Positions 1 to 7,886 of a stretch of DNA of 52,017 nt are shown here, piece by piece. The notes beneath the pieces were generated by a model that saw only the letters and a program-made list of their open reading frames with translations, searched no databases and was not told the DNA's origin. This DNA is from Gammaproteobacteria bacterium. Lineage in GTDB: Bacteria > Pseudomonadota > Gammaproteobacteria > Ga0077536. Each line of letters begins with the position of its first letter. Positions within the stretch are counted from its first letter, which is position 1. The stretch is taken from assembly GCA_016874535.1 (NCBI GenBank), contig VGUA01000012.1, positions 1-52,017 on the forward strand. The letters run 5' to 3'. Made by a program: the position numbers and the translations under genes.

Positions 1-24
1 GCCACGCTCATCGAGCGCCTGTAG
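1..24 (+). CDS. 3' end of a gene running in from the left (partial)
   Basis: The first 24 bases read as seven sense codons (ATLIERL) then TAG, 34 bases before the next start codon. An A-rich stretch follows. This fits the tail of an upstream co-directional gene, but it is too short to identify and could be a chance open frame. Confidence 0.3.
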   Translation, partial: ATLIERL

Positions 25-58
25 AAAAAAAACACGACAACATCACCGAGGGGGAGCC

Positions 59-844
59 ATGGCCGGACGCTTGAAGGACAAGGTGGCGATCATCACCGGG
101 GCAGGCACGGGCATCGGGCGCGCCTGCTTTGAGCTCTTCGCGGCTGAAGGCGCGAAGGTGATGGGGGTCTCGCGCACCCAGTCGAATCTGGACGAGGCCT
201 TGGCCGCTGTGCAGGCCTCGGGTGGAGAGGGGCAGGTGCTGGCGCGCGATCTCTCCCAGGCACAAAGTGCCGATGACATCGTGGCCGCTACCTTGGCAGC
301 CTATGGTCGCGTCGACATTCTCGTTCACTCGGCCAGTGTGGGCTGGAGCTGGGGTGAGAAAAGTCCGGGCTCCATGTCGCCTCTGGCTGAAACGCCGGTG
401 GACAAGTGGCAGGAGGTCATCGGTCTCAATCTGAACGCAGCGGCCTTTATCGACCGCGCCGTGCTCATCCAGATGCTGAAGCAGGGCAAGGGTTCCATCG
501 TGAATGTGGCGAGCATCTCGGGCATGCTCGGCATGCCGACAGCCCACCCGTACTGCGCGGCAAAGGGCGGCGTCATCAATCTCACGCGGGCGCTAGCCGC
601 GACCTACGCCAAACAGGGGATCCGCGCCAATGCGGTGTGCCCCGGCTATACCGATACCCCGATGATTGCCTCCGTCATGGGACTTTTCGACGATGCCGCG
701 GTGGCCGAGCAGATCACGCCGATGGCGCGTGCCGGCACGCCACTCGAGATGGCGTATGGTTGCCTCTACCTCGCTTCGGACGAAGCGTCCTACTGCAATG
801 GCACCATCCTCGTGATCGACGGAGGCACCAGCGCCCGCCAGTGA
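59..844 (+). CDS. SDR-family NAD(P)-dependent oxidoreductase
   Basis: A 261-residue classical short-chain dehydrogenase/reductase, full length for the family. The N-terminus has the Rossmann glycine motif TGAGTGIG (about residues 12-19) after KDKVAIITG. The active site is Ser in NVASISG and the Tyr-Lys pair in PYCAAKGG (YxxxK). The C-terminus ends with the usual GTILVIDGG. These enzymes oxidise alcohols or reduce ketones with NAD(P); the substrate cannot be inferred. The ATG at 59 follows a strong GAGGGGGAG ribosome site. It faces surE convergently with an 18-base gap, so no shared operon is implied on that side. Confidence 0.9.
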   Translation: MAGRLKDKVAIITGAGTGIGRACFELFAAEGAKVMGVSRTQSNLDEALAAVQASGGEGQVLARDLSQAQSADDIVAATLAAYGRVDILVHSASVGWSWGEKSPGSMSPLAETPVDKWQEVIGLNLNAAAFIDRAVLIQMLKQGKGSIVNVASISGMLGMPTAHPYCAAKGGVINLTRALAATYAKQGIRANAVCPGYTDTPMIASVMGLFDDAAVAEQITPMARAGTPLEMAYGCLYLASDEASYCNGTILVIDGGTSARQ

Positions 845-862
845 TGGCGGGCGGCAGCGGCC

Positions 863-1651
863 TCAGAGTCCAAGCAACCCGTGCAGGTGGCTCTGCCAGG
901 CGTAGTGGGTGAGATCCATCTGCAGCGGCGTGATGGAAACAGCTTTCTCGGCGATGGCGCGCAGGTCGTGGTCCGGTGCGTTTTCGCCTTTGGGATAAGC
1001 CATCTTCACCCAGTAGTAGGGCACGTTGCGGCTGTCCACCCGGGCATCAATGCAGAAGGCTCCGGGTGGGCGCCGACCCTGACGGGTAATGCGCACCCCT
1101 GAAATCTCATCCACCGGGCATTCCGGGAAGTTGATGTTGAGGAAGCTGCCCTCCGGCCATTGTTCGGAATCAATCAGGCTGCGCAGCAGCCCGGGCGCGT
1201 AACGGCGTGCGCCCTCCCAGTCGGCCTGTCCGCCCAGCGGTCGCACCACGCTGAGGGCAATCGAGCGCACCCCTAGCAGTGTGCCTTCCATCGCAGCCGC
1301 GATGGTGCCGGAGTAGGTCACGTCCTCCGCGAGATTCGCGCCGTTGTTGATCCCCGAGAGCAACAGGGTGGGCGGCTGATCTTTCATGATCTCGTGGAAG
1401 GCCATCAGCACGCAGTCGGTAGGTGTACCGGTGACGGCGTAGCTTTTCTCGCTCACGCGCCGCAGGCGGATTGGAATATGCAGCGAGATGGAATGGCCCG
1501 CACCGCTTTTTTCGTGATCGGGCGCGATTACCCACACATCGTCCGAAAGCTCCCGCGCGATTTCTTCCAACAATTTGATGCCAGGAGCTTCGATACCGTC
1601 GTCATTGGTGATGAGGATACGGCTGCCGGAAAACGGTTTGGCTGCTTGCAT
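863..1651 (-). CDS. surE: 5'/3'-nucleotidase SurE
   Basis: A 262-residue SurE metallophosphatase that removes phosphate from nucleoside 5'/3'-monophosphates and is linked to stationary-phase survival. The N-terminal metal motif ILITNDDGIEAPG, the APDHEKSGAGHS segment, VTGTPTDCV and SGINNGANLAEDVTYSGT are all present, so the active site looks intact. The start chosen is the ATG at 1651, which gives MQAAKPFSGSRILITNDDG. A longer reading frame upstream lacks family similarity. The gene is not in the common gammaproteobacterial setting with pcm, nlpD or rpoS. It lies downstream of the HlyD/ABC genes with a gap of about 100 bases. Confidence 0.93.
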   Translation of the reverse strand: MQAAKPFSGSRILITNDDGIEAPGIKLLEEIARELSDDVWVIAPDHEKSGAGHSISLHIPIRLRRVSEKSYAVTGTPTDCVLMAFHEIMKDQPPTLLLSGINNGANLAEDVTYSGTIAAAMEGTLLGVRSIALSVVRPLGGQADWEGARRYAPGLLRSLIDSEQWPEGSFLNINFPECPVDEISGVRITRQGRRPPGAFCIDARVDSRNVPYYWVKMAYPKGENAPDHDLRAIAEKAVSITPLQMDLTHYAWQSHLHGLLGL

Positions 1652-1754
1652 GAACGTCGCTCGTTGTAGCTGATCTGAGGGTGTCTCGATTATCAACCGT
1701 GAGACCGCGGCTTGTCGAAGCGGATGCCGGCCAAGAGGGTACGATCGGGAAAAA

Positions 1755-2471
1755 TCAGGCGCTGCGATCCCAGGCCACGCGCCCATCGGCGATACCGAGG
1801 TGCCGCGTCGCCCGCTGCCCGAGCGCGGGATCATGGGTCACCACCAGCAAGGTGATGCCGAGCTCCGTGTGGAGCTTCTCGAGAATCTCCACCACTTGGG
1901 CGCCGGAGACGGAATCCAGATTGCCCGTAGGCTCGTCCGCGAGCAGCAGGGCAGGGCGCATGATCATGGCGCGCGCAATGGCCACGCGCTGGCGTTGTCC
2001 GCCGGAGAGTTCTCCAGGCTTGTGGCGGGCACGATCCGCGATGCCCAGTGCCTCCATGGCTTCTTGCACCCGTGCGGCCCGTTCGCGCGGCGGGATCCCC
2101 GCGAGGGTCAGCGGCAGTTCAATGTTCTGCGCGGCGGTGAGGCGCGGCACGAGATGAAAGAACTGGAAGACGAAACCAATCGTGCGGTTGCGAACGGCGG
2201 CCAGGCGATCTTCCGGCAGTGCCGTCACGTCCTCGCCGTTCAGCAGGTAGCGGCCACTGGTGGGCTTGTCGAGCAGGGCGATGAGATTGAGCAGGGTGGA
2301 CTTGCCGGAGCCAGAAGGCCCCATGATCGACACGTACTCACCCGCCGCAATCGTGAGGTCGATGCCATTGACTGCGCGCACCACCTGATCGCCCAGAGTG
2401 AAGCTGCGCGTGATGCCGGCGAGGGCAATGAAGGGCACGCGCGCGGCTTCAGGATTCGTCGTCGCTGCCAT
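1755..2471 (-). CDS. ABC transporter ATP-binding protein, MacB/LolD type
   Basis: A 238-residue nucleotide-binding subunit. It has Walker A GPSGSGKST, the Q-loop (FVFQFFHLVPRLTA), the ABC signature LSGGQRQRVAIARA, Walker B ALLLADEPTGNLD and the H-loop VTHD. GNLD after Walker B and the long QFFHLVPRLTA region are typical of the MacB/LolD/FtsE group that powers export or lipoprotein extraction. The start at 2471 (MAATTN) overlaps the 3' end of the HlyD-like gene by 23 bases, so the two are translationally coupled. The partner FtsX-type permease is absent: surE follows directly. Confidence 0.9.
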   Translation of the reverse strand: MAATTNPEAARVPFIALAGITRSFTLGDQVVRAVNGIDLTIAAGEYVSIMGPSGSGKSTLLNLIALLDKPTSGRYLLNGEDVTALPEDRLAAVRNRTIGFVFQFFHLVPRLTAAQNIELPLTLAGIPPRERAARVQEAMEALGIADRARHKPGELSGGQRQRVAIARAMIMRPALLLADEPTGNLDSVSGAQVVEILEKLHTELGITLLVVTHDPALGQRATRHLGIADGRVAWDRSA

Positions 2472-3597
2472 CGTCCTCGATCGTGAGCGCACCGGCCTCA
2501 ACCCCTTTGCGTCCGATCGACGTCACGATCGGCGTACCCTCCTCGAGCCCTTCCAGCACTTCCGTGTACTCCCAGTTCGAGACACCGGGCGTGAAGGTCT
2601 TCTTGATCAAACGACCGCTGGCCGCGTCGCGAGTCAGCACCTCGCTGCCTTTGATCACCGCCTCGGAGGGGATTCTCAACACGTTTTCCCGTTCGTCGAT
2701 GAGAACTTCGATATCCGCACTGTAGCCGGGCAGCAGTGCCGCGAGATCCTCCGGACGCGTCATCTCCACTTCGACCTCCACGGTGCGCGCCTGCTTCTCG
2801 CGCTCCAGGACAAAGGGCGCTACCCGACGCACGAGCGCACCACAGCGCTTGCCCTCAAAGGCATCCAGAGACACGCAGGCGGACATGCCGGGGCGAATGC
2901 GCGGCGCGTCTATTTCATCGATAGGGGCAGAGACATACAGGCAGGACATGTCGATCAGATCCACCGCGGGCAGGGTGGGGATGCCCGTCGGCGAGGGGGT
3001 GATGAATTCACCGAGCTTGGCGTTGATCTCCGCCACCACGCCCGCGAAAGGGGCACGCAGGCGAGCCTTCTCAATCTGCTGGAGGATGACCTCCCGTCGG
3101 GCCCGCGCCGTGCCGATGGCAGCACGGGTTGCGGCGCATTGGGCACGGGTCGCGTCCTTCAAGGTTTCCGCGTTGTCCAAGGCCTCCTGGGCGAGCAGCT
3201 TGCGGGCCGCGAGACCCCGGATTCGATCGGCCTCCCGGAGCGCCCCGGCCGCACGGGCACAGGCCTCTTCGGCCTGGCGCGTCGTGGCCAGGATGTCGGC
3301 CTCGGCCCGGGCTTGCTCGGCCTTGAGATCCTCCACCCAGATCTCCATAAGCACTTGGCCGCGTTCAACCTTGTCCCCCTCCTTGACTGGCAGGCTCGCC
3401 ACGATGCCCGGCATGGAGGGTGACATCCGGGCTCGGGAGCAGGCCTCGACCGTGCCCACGCGAGTGTTCGACACGGTTGCACGCACGTTGCCGCGGCTGA
3501 CCGGCTCCAGCAACACCTTGACGGGCTGCGGGCGGGTGAACCACCACACGCTGCCGGCGAGTCCGAGAGAGACCAGAAAAATGATGAGCCAGCGCAT
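2449..3597 (-). CDS. HlyD-family efflux periplasmic adaptor
   Basis: A 382-residue membrane-fusion (adaptor) protein with one N-terminal transmembrane or signal anchor (LIIFLVSLGLAGSVWWF). A first lipoyl half follows (GIVASLPVKEGDKVERGQVL), then a long Ala/Arg/Glu-rich coiled coil at about residues 95-190, the second lipoyl half (KARLRAPFAGVVAEI) and a beta-barrel domain. Such adaptors link an inner-membrane pump to an outer-membrane channel. The start codon lies two bases from the -35 of the divergent tRNA-Val promoter, so the two promoters overlap. It is coupled to the ATPase downstream. A MacB-like permease would be expected but is not present on either side. Confidence 0.9.
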   Translation of the reverse strand: MRWLIIFLVSLGLAGSVWWFTRPQPVKVLLEPVSRGNVRATVSNTRVGTVEACSRARMSPSMPGIVASLPVKEGDKVERGQVLMEIWVEDLKAEQARAEADILATTRQAEEACARAAGALREADRIRGLAARKLLAQEALDNAETLKDATRAQCAATRAAIGTARARREVILQQIEKARLRAPFAGVVAEINAKLGEFITPSPTGIPTLPAVDLIDMSCLYVSAPIDEIDAPRIRPGMSACVSLDAFEGKRCGALVRRVAPFVLEREKQARTVEVEVEMTRPEDLAALLPGYSADIEVLIDERENVLRIPSEAVIKGSEVLTRDAASGRLIKKTFTPGVSNWEYTEVLEGLEEGTPIVTSIGRKGVEAGALTIEDDGSDDES

Positions 3598-3598
3598 G

Positions 3599-3627
3599 TT
3601 GCGATGGTAACTCGAAGCCCATAAAAT
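3599..3627 (+). promoter_or_regulatory. Promoter of tRNA-Val
   Basis: TTGCGA at 3599-3604 and TAAAAT at 3622-3627 are separated by exactly 17 bases, a good sigma-70 match. A GC-rich discriminator (cgccgctccc) typical of stable-RNA promoters follows. The predicted start is near 3634, about 12 bases before the mature tRNA. Confidence 0.65.
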
Positions 3628-3645
3628 CGCCGCTCCCTTCGAGAC

Positions 3646-3720
3646 GGGCGATTAGCTCAGCGGGAGAGCACTGCCTTCACACGGCAGGGGTCGTAGGTTC
3701 GATCCCTACATCGCCCACCA
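3646..3720 (+). tRNA. tRNA-Val (anticodon CAC)
   Basis: A full cloverleaf can be drawn. The acceptor GGGCGAT pairs with ATCGCCC, the anticodon stem CTGCC/GGCAG encloses the loop TTCACAC (anticodon CAC, reading GUG), and the T arm is GTAGG-TTCGATC-CCTAC. ACCA is encoded. Its 3' end is immediately upstream of an integrase remnant, making it the likely integration site of a former genomic island. Confidence 0.95.
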
Positions 3721-3821
3721 ATCAAATCAGAAACTTAGAATCGCGCCCGACGCGATTTTGGTTCTCTGAAGGCGACTTGCCACAACGCTGCCACACTCGA
3801 TTCCCAATCGGAGGCGAGCGT

Positions 3822-4235
3822 ATGGCGAATCTCAGGAGAAGAGGTCCTTCCCAGTGGCAGGCGCAAGTGCGCGTCCGGGGGTATCCGAGTCAAACGAAAA
3901 CGTTCGCCACTCGCGCGGCGGCGGAGCGGTGGGGCAAGTTAACCGAAGTCGAAATGACCCAAGGCACGTTCGTGTCCCGGGCGGAAGCGGAATCGACCAC
4001 GCTACGGGAATTACTGGAACGCTACATCGCCGAAGTCTCCCCGTCGAAGAAGGGCGCCGCGTCGGAGATCGTTCGAATTAAGGCGCTTTGCCGCAACCCG
4101 CTGGCTGCCCGGTTTGTCGCGACCATTCGCGGCGCCGACATCGCGCGTTACCGGGATGAGCGACTCAGGCGGGTTGCGTCCGCCACCGTCCGGCGCGACC
4201 TGGGCGTGCTGTCTCATGTCCCATCGGCTGTATGA
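3822..4235 (+). pseudogene. Truncated tyrosine-recombinase integrase
   Basis: An N-terminal fragment of about 137 residues of a site-specific tyrosine recombinase. It has the arm/AP2-like region (WQAQVRVRGYPSQTKTFATR), the linker and the SAM-like core-binding domain through ATVRRDLGVLSHV. The family is usually over 300 residues, with a catalytic domain carrying R-H-R-H-Y. All of that is missing: the frame ends at 4235 and an oppositely oriented gene begins 36 bases later. No continuation is visible in other frames, so this is a deletion remnant, not a simple frameshift. It starts about 100 bases after tRNA-Val in the same direction, the standard position of an island integrase. The ATG at 3822 has a GGAGGCGAG ribosome site. 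Confidence 0.85.
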
Positions 4236-4271
4236 GGACATTCCCGCCTCGAGCCGGCAATGCGCCGTCTG

Positions 4272-4646
4272 CTAGAGGCCCGGCCAGCGCGGCCACTCCG
4301 CATAGCTGCGGTCGACCACGATCTTGCCATCGCGCATGACCAGCACCGCAACGAAGGGCAGGACCCAATCGGCGCCTGCATCCGGATTGAGCAGCGTGAT
4401 TTCCAGCACCACCGTGTCCCCGGCCACATGGAAGTGATCCAGACGCATCCGGCGCCTCGGCGCGGCGCGAAGCACGGCGCGTTCAACCTCCAGGAACTGT
4501 TCGTAACCCCGAATCACGCCCAGGCCCATGGTGTGCACCTCGAAATCAGGTGCGTAGCACTCGGGCACGAAGCGCTCGATGTCGTGGTTGTAGAGTTCGA
4601 GATACCGCAGGGCGGTGGCCAGGTTCTGCTGTTCAAGTGCTTTCAT
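4272..4646 (-). CDS. NTF2/SnoaL-like protein
   Basis: A 124-residue protein with the cone-shaped NTF2/SnoaL fold signature: an N-terminal helix (ALRYLELYNHDIERFVPECYAPDFEVH), then GYEQFLEVERAV and beta strands ending in a GKIVVDRSYAEWP tail. Members are small isomerases, hydrolases, dehydratases or non-catalytic binding proteins; the exact role is unknown. The ATG at 4646 has an upstream AGGAGGATCC-like ribosome site. It lies 156 bases downstream of the luciferase-like gene on the same strand and may share its transcript. Confidence 0.8.
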   Translation of the reverse strand: MKALEQQNLATALRYLELYNHDIERFVPECYAPDFEVHTMGLGVIRGYEQFLEVERAVLRAAPRRRMRLDHFHVAGDTVVLEITLLNPDAGADWVLPFVAVLVMRDGKIVVDRSYAEWPRWPGL

Positions 4647-4772
4647 GGGGGGATCCTCCTGGTGCCGGGGAAATTGAGGGATGCGAAGGCAAAACGGCGT
4701 TCAAGGTTAGAGTTGGAGAGTGGGCGGAAACTGACTCAGCTCGCCGAGCGGTTTGCCGCTTTCCTCGCCAGG

Positions 4773-4787
4773 CTCCCCCGTTGAAAC
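4773..4787. repeat. 15-bp direct repeat, left copy
   Basis: CTCCCCCGTTGAAAC occurs here and again, identically and in the same orientation, at 6054-6068. With flanking bases the match extends to about 20 positions with one mismatch. The two copies bracket the luciferase-like gene and its upstream region. Confidence 0.6.
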
Positions 4788-4802
4788 CAGCCGCAGAAGG
4801 TC

Positions 4803-5876
4803 TCAATACTTGTCGATGACTTCCCGGCCGAACTCGCGAATCATTTCGCGGGCGTCGGTCCCGCAAACGTTCAGCGCGATGTTGGTGACGCCGGCCGCCT
4901 CCAGTTCACGGATGCGGTCGATGATTTCCGGGCCAGATCCCGTCAGGGTTCCCGCCTTGATCAGTTCCGGCGTGAGATATGCCCGTTCACCTTCCCGCAT
5001 GAACACCAGATGCCCCAGATGCATCTCCTGAAAACGTCGATCCATGGGGGTCTTCATTTTCATGATGTGATTATCGAAGTAGGTCTTCGCCTGCTCCGCC
5101 ACGGAGGGTGGGGCGAACGGTCCGATCTTGATGTCGCTCGGGTCCCAGTTGGTGTGCAGCAGGATAATGGCCATCGGCCCAACCTGTTTGGCAACGCGAT
5201 CCGAGAGGATGGACTCGCCTGGGCGCAGGACACATGCTGAGGTCAGGTTTGTGCAGTAGATTTCGCCAATGTCGCGGCCTGCGGCCTTCGCTGCCGCCTT
5301 GATCTGCCTGATGCTATCCGAGATGTATCCGGGATCGAGGCCGATGGTTACCCACCCATCTGCCATCTGGCCGGTCATCTCGATCGCCTTGGGGCCATTG
5401 GAGGCCATGTGGATCGGAATCTCGTCCTTGATGTTGATGTAACCGTGATCCGGGTGAATGAACTTGATGTGGCGTTCACGGCTGCCTTCGCGATAGACGG
5501 CTTCACGGCCGGACAGCAGATCCCGGATGATCTCGATGTGCTCCCGCATGGTCTTCAGCGAGATCGGTGGCATGCCCATCACATTGCGGCCCGTGAAGCC
5601 CGTGCCCACGCCGAGGATCACGCGGCCCGGCGCCAACTCGTTGATGGTGGCGATGGAGTGGGCGGTGACCGGCGCGATGCGGTTGCCCAGGATGGAAACC
5701 AGCGTGCCGATTTTGATGGTTCTGGTGTGGTGAGCGACCAGCGCCATGCTGGCGTAGACATCGCTGTAGCACATCTGGGAATCGTAAAACCAGGTGTGCG
5801 AGAAGCCGTAATCCTCGGCCATCTTGGCGTCTTGCCAGGAGCGGATGTAGGTGGGAAAGCTGATGCCGAAATCCAT
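4803..5876 (-). CDS. Luciferase-like (LLM class) flavin-dependent oxidoreductase
   Basis: A 357-residue TIM-barrel protein of the bacterial luciferase/F420-dependent family. Diagnostic stretches are MDFGISFPTYIRSWQDAKMAE, IKIGTLVSILGNRIAPVTAH, ELAPGRVILGVGTGFTGRNVMG and IPIHMASNGPKAIEMTGQMADG. These resemble F420- or FMNH2-dependent dehydrogenases and reductases such as methylene-H4MPT-reductase-like proteins; the cofactor cannot be fixed by eye. The start at 5876 (MDFGIS) fits the family better than an ATG ten codons upstream and is preceded by GGGAG. The gene is bracketed by identical 15-bp direct repeats and is divergent from the monooxygenase gene at 6121. Confidence 0.87.
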   Translation of the reverse strand: MDFGISFPTYIRSWQDAKMAEDYGFSHTWFYDSQMCYSDVYASMALVAHHTRTIKIGTLVSILGNRIAPVTAHSIATINELAPGRVILGVGTGFTGRNVMGMPPISLKTMREHIEIIRDLLSGREAVYREGSRERHIKFIHPDHGYINIKDEIPIHMASNGPKAIEMTGQMADGWVTIGLDPGYISDSIRQIKAAAKAAGRDIGEIYCTNLTSACVLRPGESILSDRVAKQVGPMAIILLHTNWDPSDIKIGPFAPPSVAEQAKTYFDNHIMKMKTPMDRRFQEMHLGHLVFMREGERAYLTPELIKAGTLTGSGPEIIDRIRELEAAGVTNIALNVCGTDAREMIREFGREVIDKY

Positions 5877-6023
5877 GTGGGGGTATCTCCCGGAGTTGTT
5901 GAGCAACTGGACCCGACGCCAGTGACGCCAACGCCCACGTGCAAAATTGGTAGAAGTAAACGACCGGCTTCAAACGCCCACGGTATTGGTGTGCCGGGGG
6001 CATGCGGTCCGGTTCTCACCATT

Positions 6024-6041
6024 CCATACGTCTCCGTATGG
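6024..6041. promoter_or_regulatory. Inverted repeat in a divergent intergenic region
   Basis: CCATACG-TCTC-CGTATGG is a perfect 7-bp inverted repeat in the 244-base region between the divergent luciferase-like and monooxygenase genes. It could be an operator or a small hairpin. No regulator gene is adjacent, so the role is a guess. Confidence 0.3.
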
Positions 6042-6053
6042 CGCAACCCCAGC

Positions 6054-6068
6054 CTCCCCCGTTGAAAC
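6054..6068. repeat. 15-bp direct repeat, right copy
   Basis: Identical to 4773-4787. It lies 52 bases upstream of the monooxygenase start codon. Confidence 0.6.
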
Positions 6069-6120
6069 TGGCCCCTGCCCGAATGATGATGCGGGCAGGC
6101 TTGGCAAGCAGGAATACGGG

Positions 6121-7716
6121 ATGACTTCTCAGGTGGATGTGGTGGTGGTGGGCGCGGGCTTCGCGGGGATCTATGCCCTGTGGCAGGCGCGCCAGCGCGG
6201 ATTGAGCGTGCGCGGCTTTGAGCGGGGTTCGGATGTGGGCGGTACCTGGTACTGGAATGCCTACCCCGGCGCGCGCTGCGACGTGGAGAGCTACAACTAC
6301 GCCTATTTCTTCGATAACGACATCGTGCGCCAGTGGAACTGGAGCGATGCCTGCGCCGGCCAGGCGGAAATCCAGCGCTATCTGCGCTTTGTGGCCGAAC
6401 GTTGCGAGGTGGTGAAGGACATCACTTTCAATACCCGGGTTCAGGCCGCAAGCTTTGATGAAGCCAAAGGGATGTGGGTGGTGGAGACCTCAAACGGCGA
6501 GACGGTGAGCTGCCGTTATCTGGTGCTTGCCATCGGGGCGCTCTCAGACCCCAAGACCCCGGACATCGAAGGGGTGGCCGATTTCGCCGGCGAGGCCTAC
6601 TTCACGTCCAGCTGGCCGCGCGATCGCAAGGTGGGTCTCCGCGGCAAACGTGTGGGGGTAATTGGAACCGGCTCCTCCGGAGTACAGGTGATTCCAGAAG
6701 TTGCCAAGGTGGCGTCCGAAGTCCACGTCTTCCAGCGCACCGCCAATTACGTCACCCCCACGCGTGGAGGGCCGATGGACCCGCGTCTCGTCGCCGGGCT
6801 GCGTGAAGATCCCCAAGCCGTGCGGCAAGCCTTCCGCGAGAGCTACGGCGGACACGTACCGCTCGGCATGGGCACGGAGCGTTATACGGAGCTCGATGAG
6901 GCGGGACGGCAGCGTGTGTTGCAAGAAGCCTGGGAGGGCAATTACATCGCGTTGGCTTTCCGAGATGCCTATCTGCCGGAGGCCAATGCGGCCATTTCCG
7001 AGTTCATTCGCCAGCGCATGCGCGAACAGGTGAACGATCCCTGGACAGCTGATCATCTGGTGCCGTGGGACCATCCCTATGGTGGCAAGCGTCCCTGCCA
7101 GAGCGATGTGTACCTGCAGACCTTCAACCAGCCGCATGTGCGTCTCATCGCTCTGCCGGAGACTCCCATCGAGCGGGTAACACCTGAAGGTATCAAGACC
7201 AGTGCGGCGATGATTCCACTCGATGTGATCATCTATGCCACGGGCTTTGATGCCATCTCCGGCCCTGTATTCGCCATCGACATCAAGGGAATCAAAGGCC
7301 GTTCGATGCGCGAGACCTGGGCCGACGGCCCCCTCAACTATCTGGGCACCATGGTGCACGGCTTCCCGAATCTCTTTCTGCCTTCCAGTGCCATGTCACC
7401 GTCGGTGCTCTCCAACATGGCGACACTCGCCGAGCAGCAGGTGGATTTCATCTTCGACACCATCGAATGGCTCGATGAACATGGTCGGCCGCAGCTGCAT
7501 CCCAGGGCCGACGCCCAGGTGTTCTGGCGCGAGGAGACGCTGCGCTATGCTCAACGTCGACCGGGCGCGCTCACTACCAAGAGCTGGTATTCAGGCGCGA
7601 ATATCCCGGGCAAACCACGGATGTTCATGGTGTATTGCGGAGGCTTCAAGCGCTACAACGAAACCTGCTACCGCGAGCTTGCGGAGGGGTTCCCGGGGTA
7701 TGAGCTGATGGGGTAG
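6121..7716 (+). CDS. FAD-dependent monooxygenase, Baeyer-Villiger (cyclohexanone monooxygenase-like) family
   Basis: A 531-residue class B flavoprotein monooxygenase, normal length for cyclohexanone/acetone-type enzymes that insert oxygen next to a ketone using NADPH and O2. The FAD Rossmann motif is GAGFAG (residues 11-16), followed by FERGSDVGGTWYWNAYPGARCD. The NADPH Rossmann motif is GTGSSG. The region GGKRPCQSDVYLQTFN contains the Lys-Arg pair that holds the catalytic Arg in the family. The BVMO fingerprint FxGxxxHxxxWP appears as FAGEAYFTSSWP, so the His is Phe161. The start at 6121 (MTSQVDVVVVGAG) gives a normal N-terminus. The stop codon at 7714-7716 abuts a palindromic repeat cluster. 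Confidence 0.9.
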   Translation: MTSQVDVVVVGAGFAGIYALWQARQRGLSVRGFERGSDVGGTWYWNAYPGARCDVESYNYAYFFDNDIVRQWNWSDACAGQAEIQRYLRFVAERCEVVKDITFNTRVQAASFDEAKGMWVVETSNGETVSCRYLVLAIGALSDPKTPDIEGVADFAGEAYFTSSWPRDRKVGLRGKRVGVIGTGSSGVQVIPEVAKVASEVHVFQRTANYVTPTRGGPMDPRLVAGLREDPQAVRQAFRESYGGHVPLGMGTERYTELDEAGRQRVLQEAWEGNYIALAFRDAYLPEANAAISEFIRQRMREQVNDPWTADHLVPWDHPYGGKRPCQSDVYLQTFNQPHVRLIALPETPIERVTPEGIKTSAAMIPLDVIIYATGFDAISGPVFAIDIKGIKGRSMRETWADGPLNYLGTMVHGFPNLFLPSSAMSPSVLSNMATLAEQQVDFIFDTIEWLDEHGRPQLHPRADAQVFWREETLRYAQRRPGALTTKSWYSGANIPGKPRMFMVYCGGFKRYNETCYRELAEGFPGYELMG

Positions 7717-7870
7717 GAAATTAGTGACAGTTACCTCATTCCCGAGGATGGATTTGACCGCCGACCACTTCCTGCAAATAAGGTAACTGTCACCAATTCA
7801 GAAAGTGACAGGCAGTCAGGCCCATCATCGGAAATGAGGTAACTGTCACCAATTTCATGTCACCAATTCC
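7717..7870. repeat. Cluster of GGTGACAGTTACC-type palindromic repeat arms
   Basis: Three arms of the dispersed palindrome lie here: one forward (7717-7743, GAAATTAGTGACAGTTACC then CTCATTCCC), and two reverse (7776-7798 and 7830-7856, each containing GGTAACTGTCACCAATT). A partial copy, GTCACCAATTCC, is at 7859-7870. They fill the gap between the convergent 3' ends of the monooxygenase and restriction genes. The form resembles REP/REPIN-type extragenic palindromes mobilised in trans by RAYT transposases. It may also act as a terminator or RNA stabiliser. Confidence 0.75.
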
Positions 7871-7886
7871 ATGGCGCTATCGTCAT

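Noticed and set aside
2398-3610. Long open frames antisense to the HlyD-like gene
   Set aside because: The adaptor is clearly the coding strand; the antisense products look like random Arg/His/Gly-rich sequence.
4236-4271. Continuation of the integrase in another frame
   Set aside because: All three frames reach a stop or run into the oppositely oriented NTF2-like gene without tyrosine-recombinase motifs.
4773-6068. CRISPR-like repeats ending GTTGAAAC
   Set aside because: Only two copies, 1.3 kb apart with a gene between them; no spacer array or cas genes.
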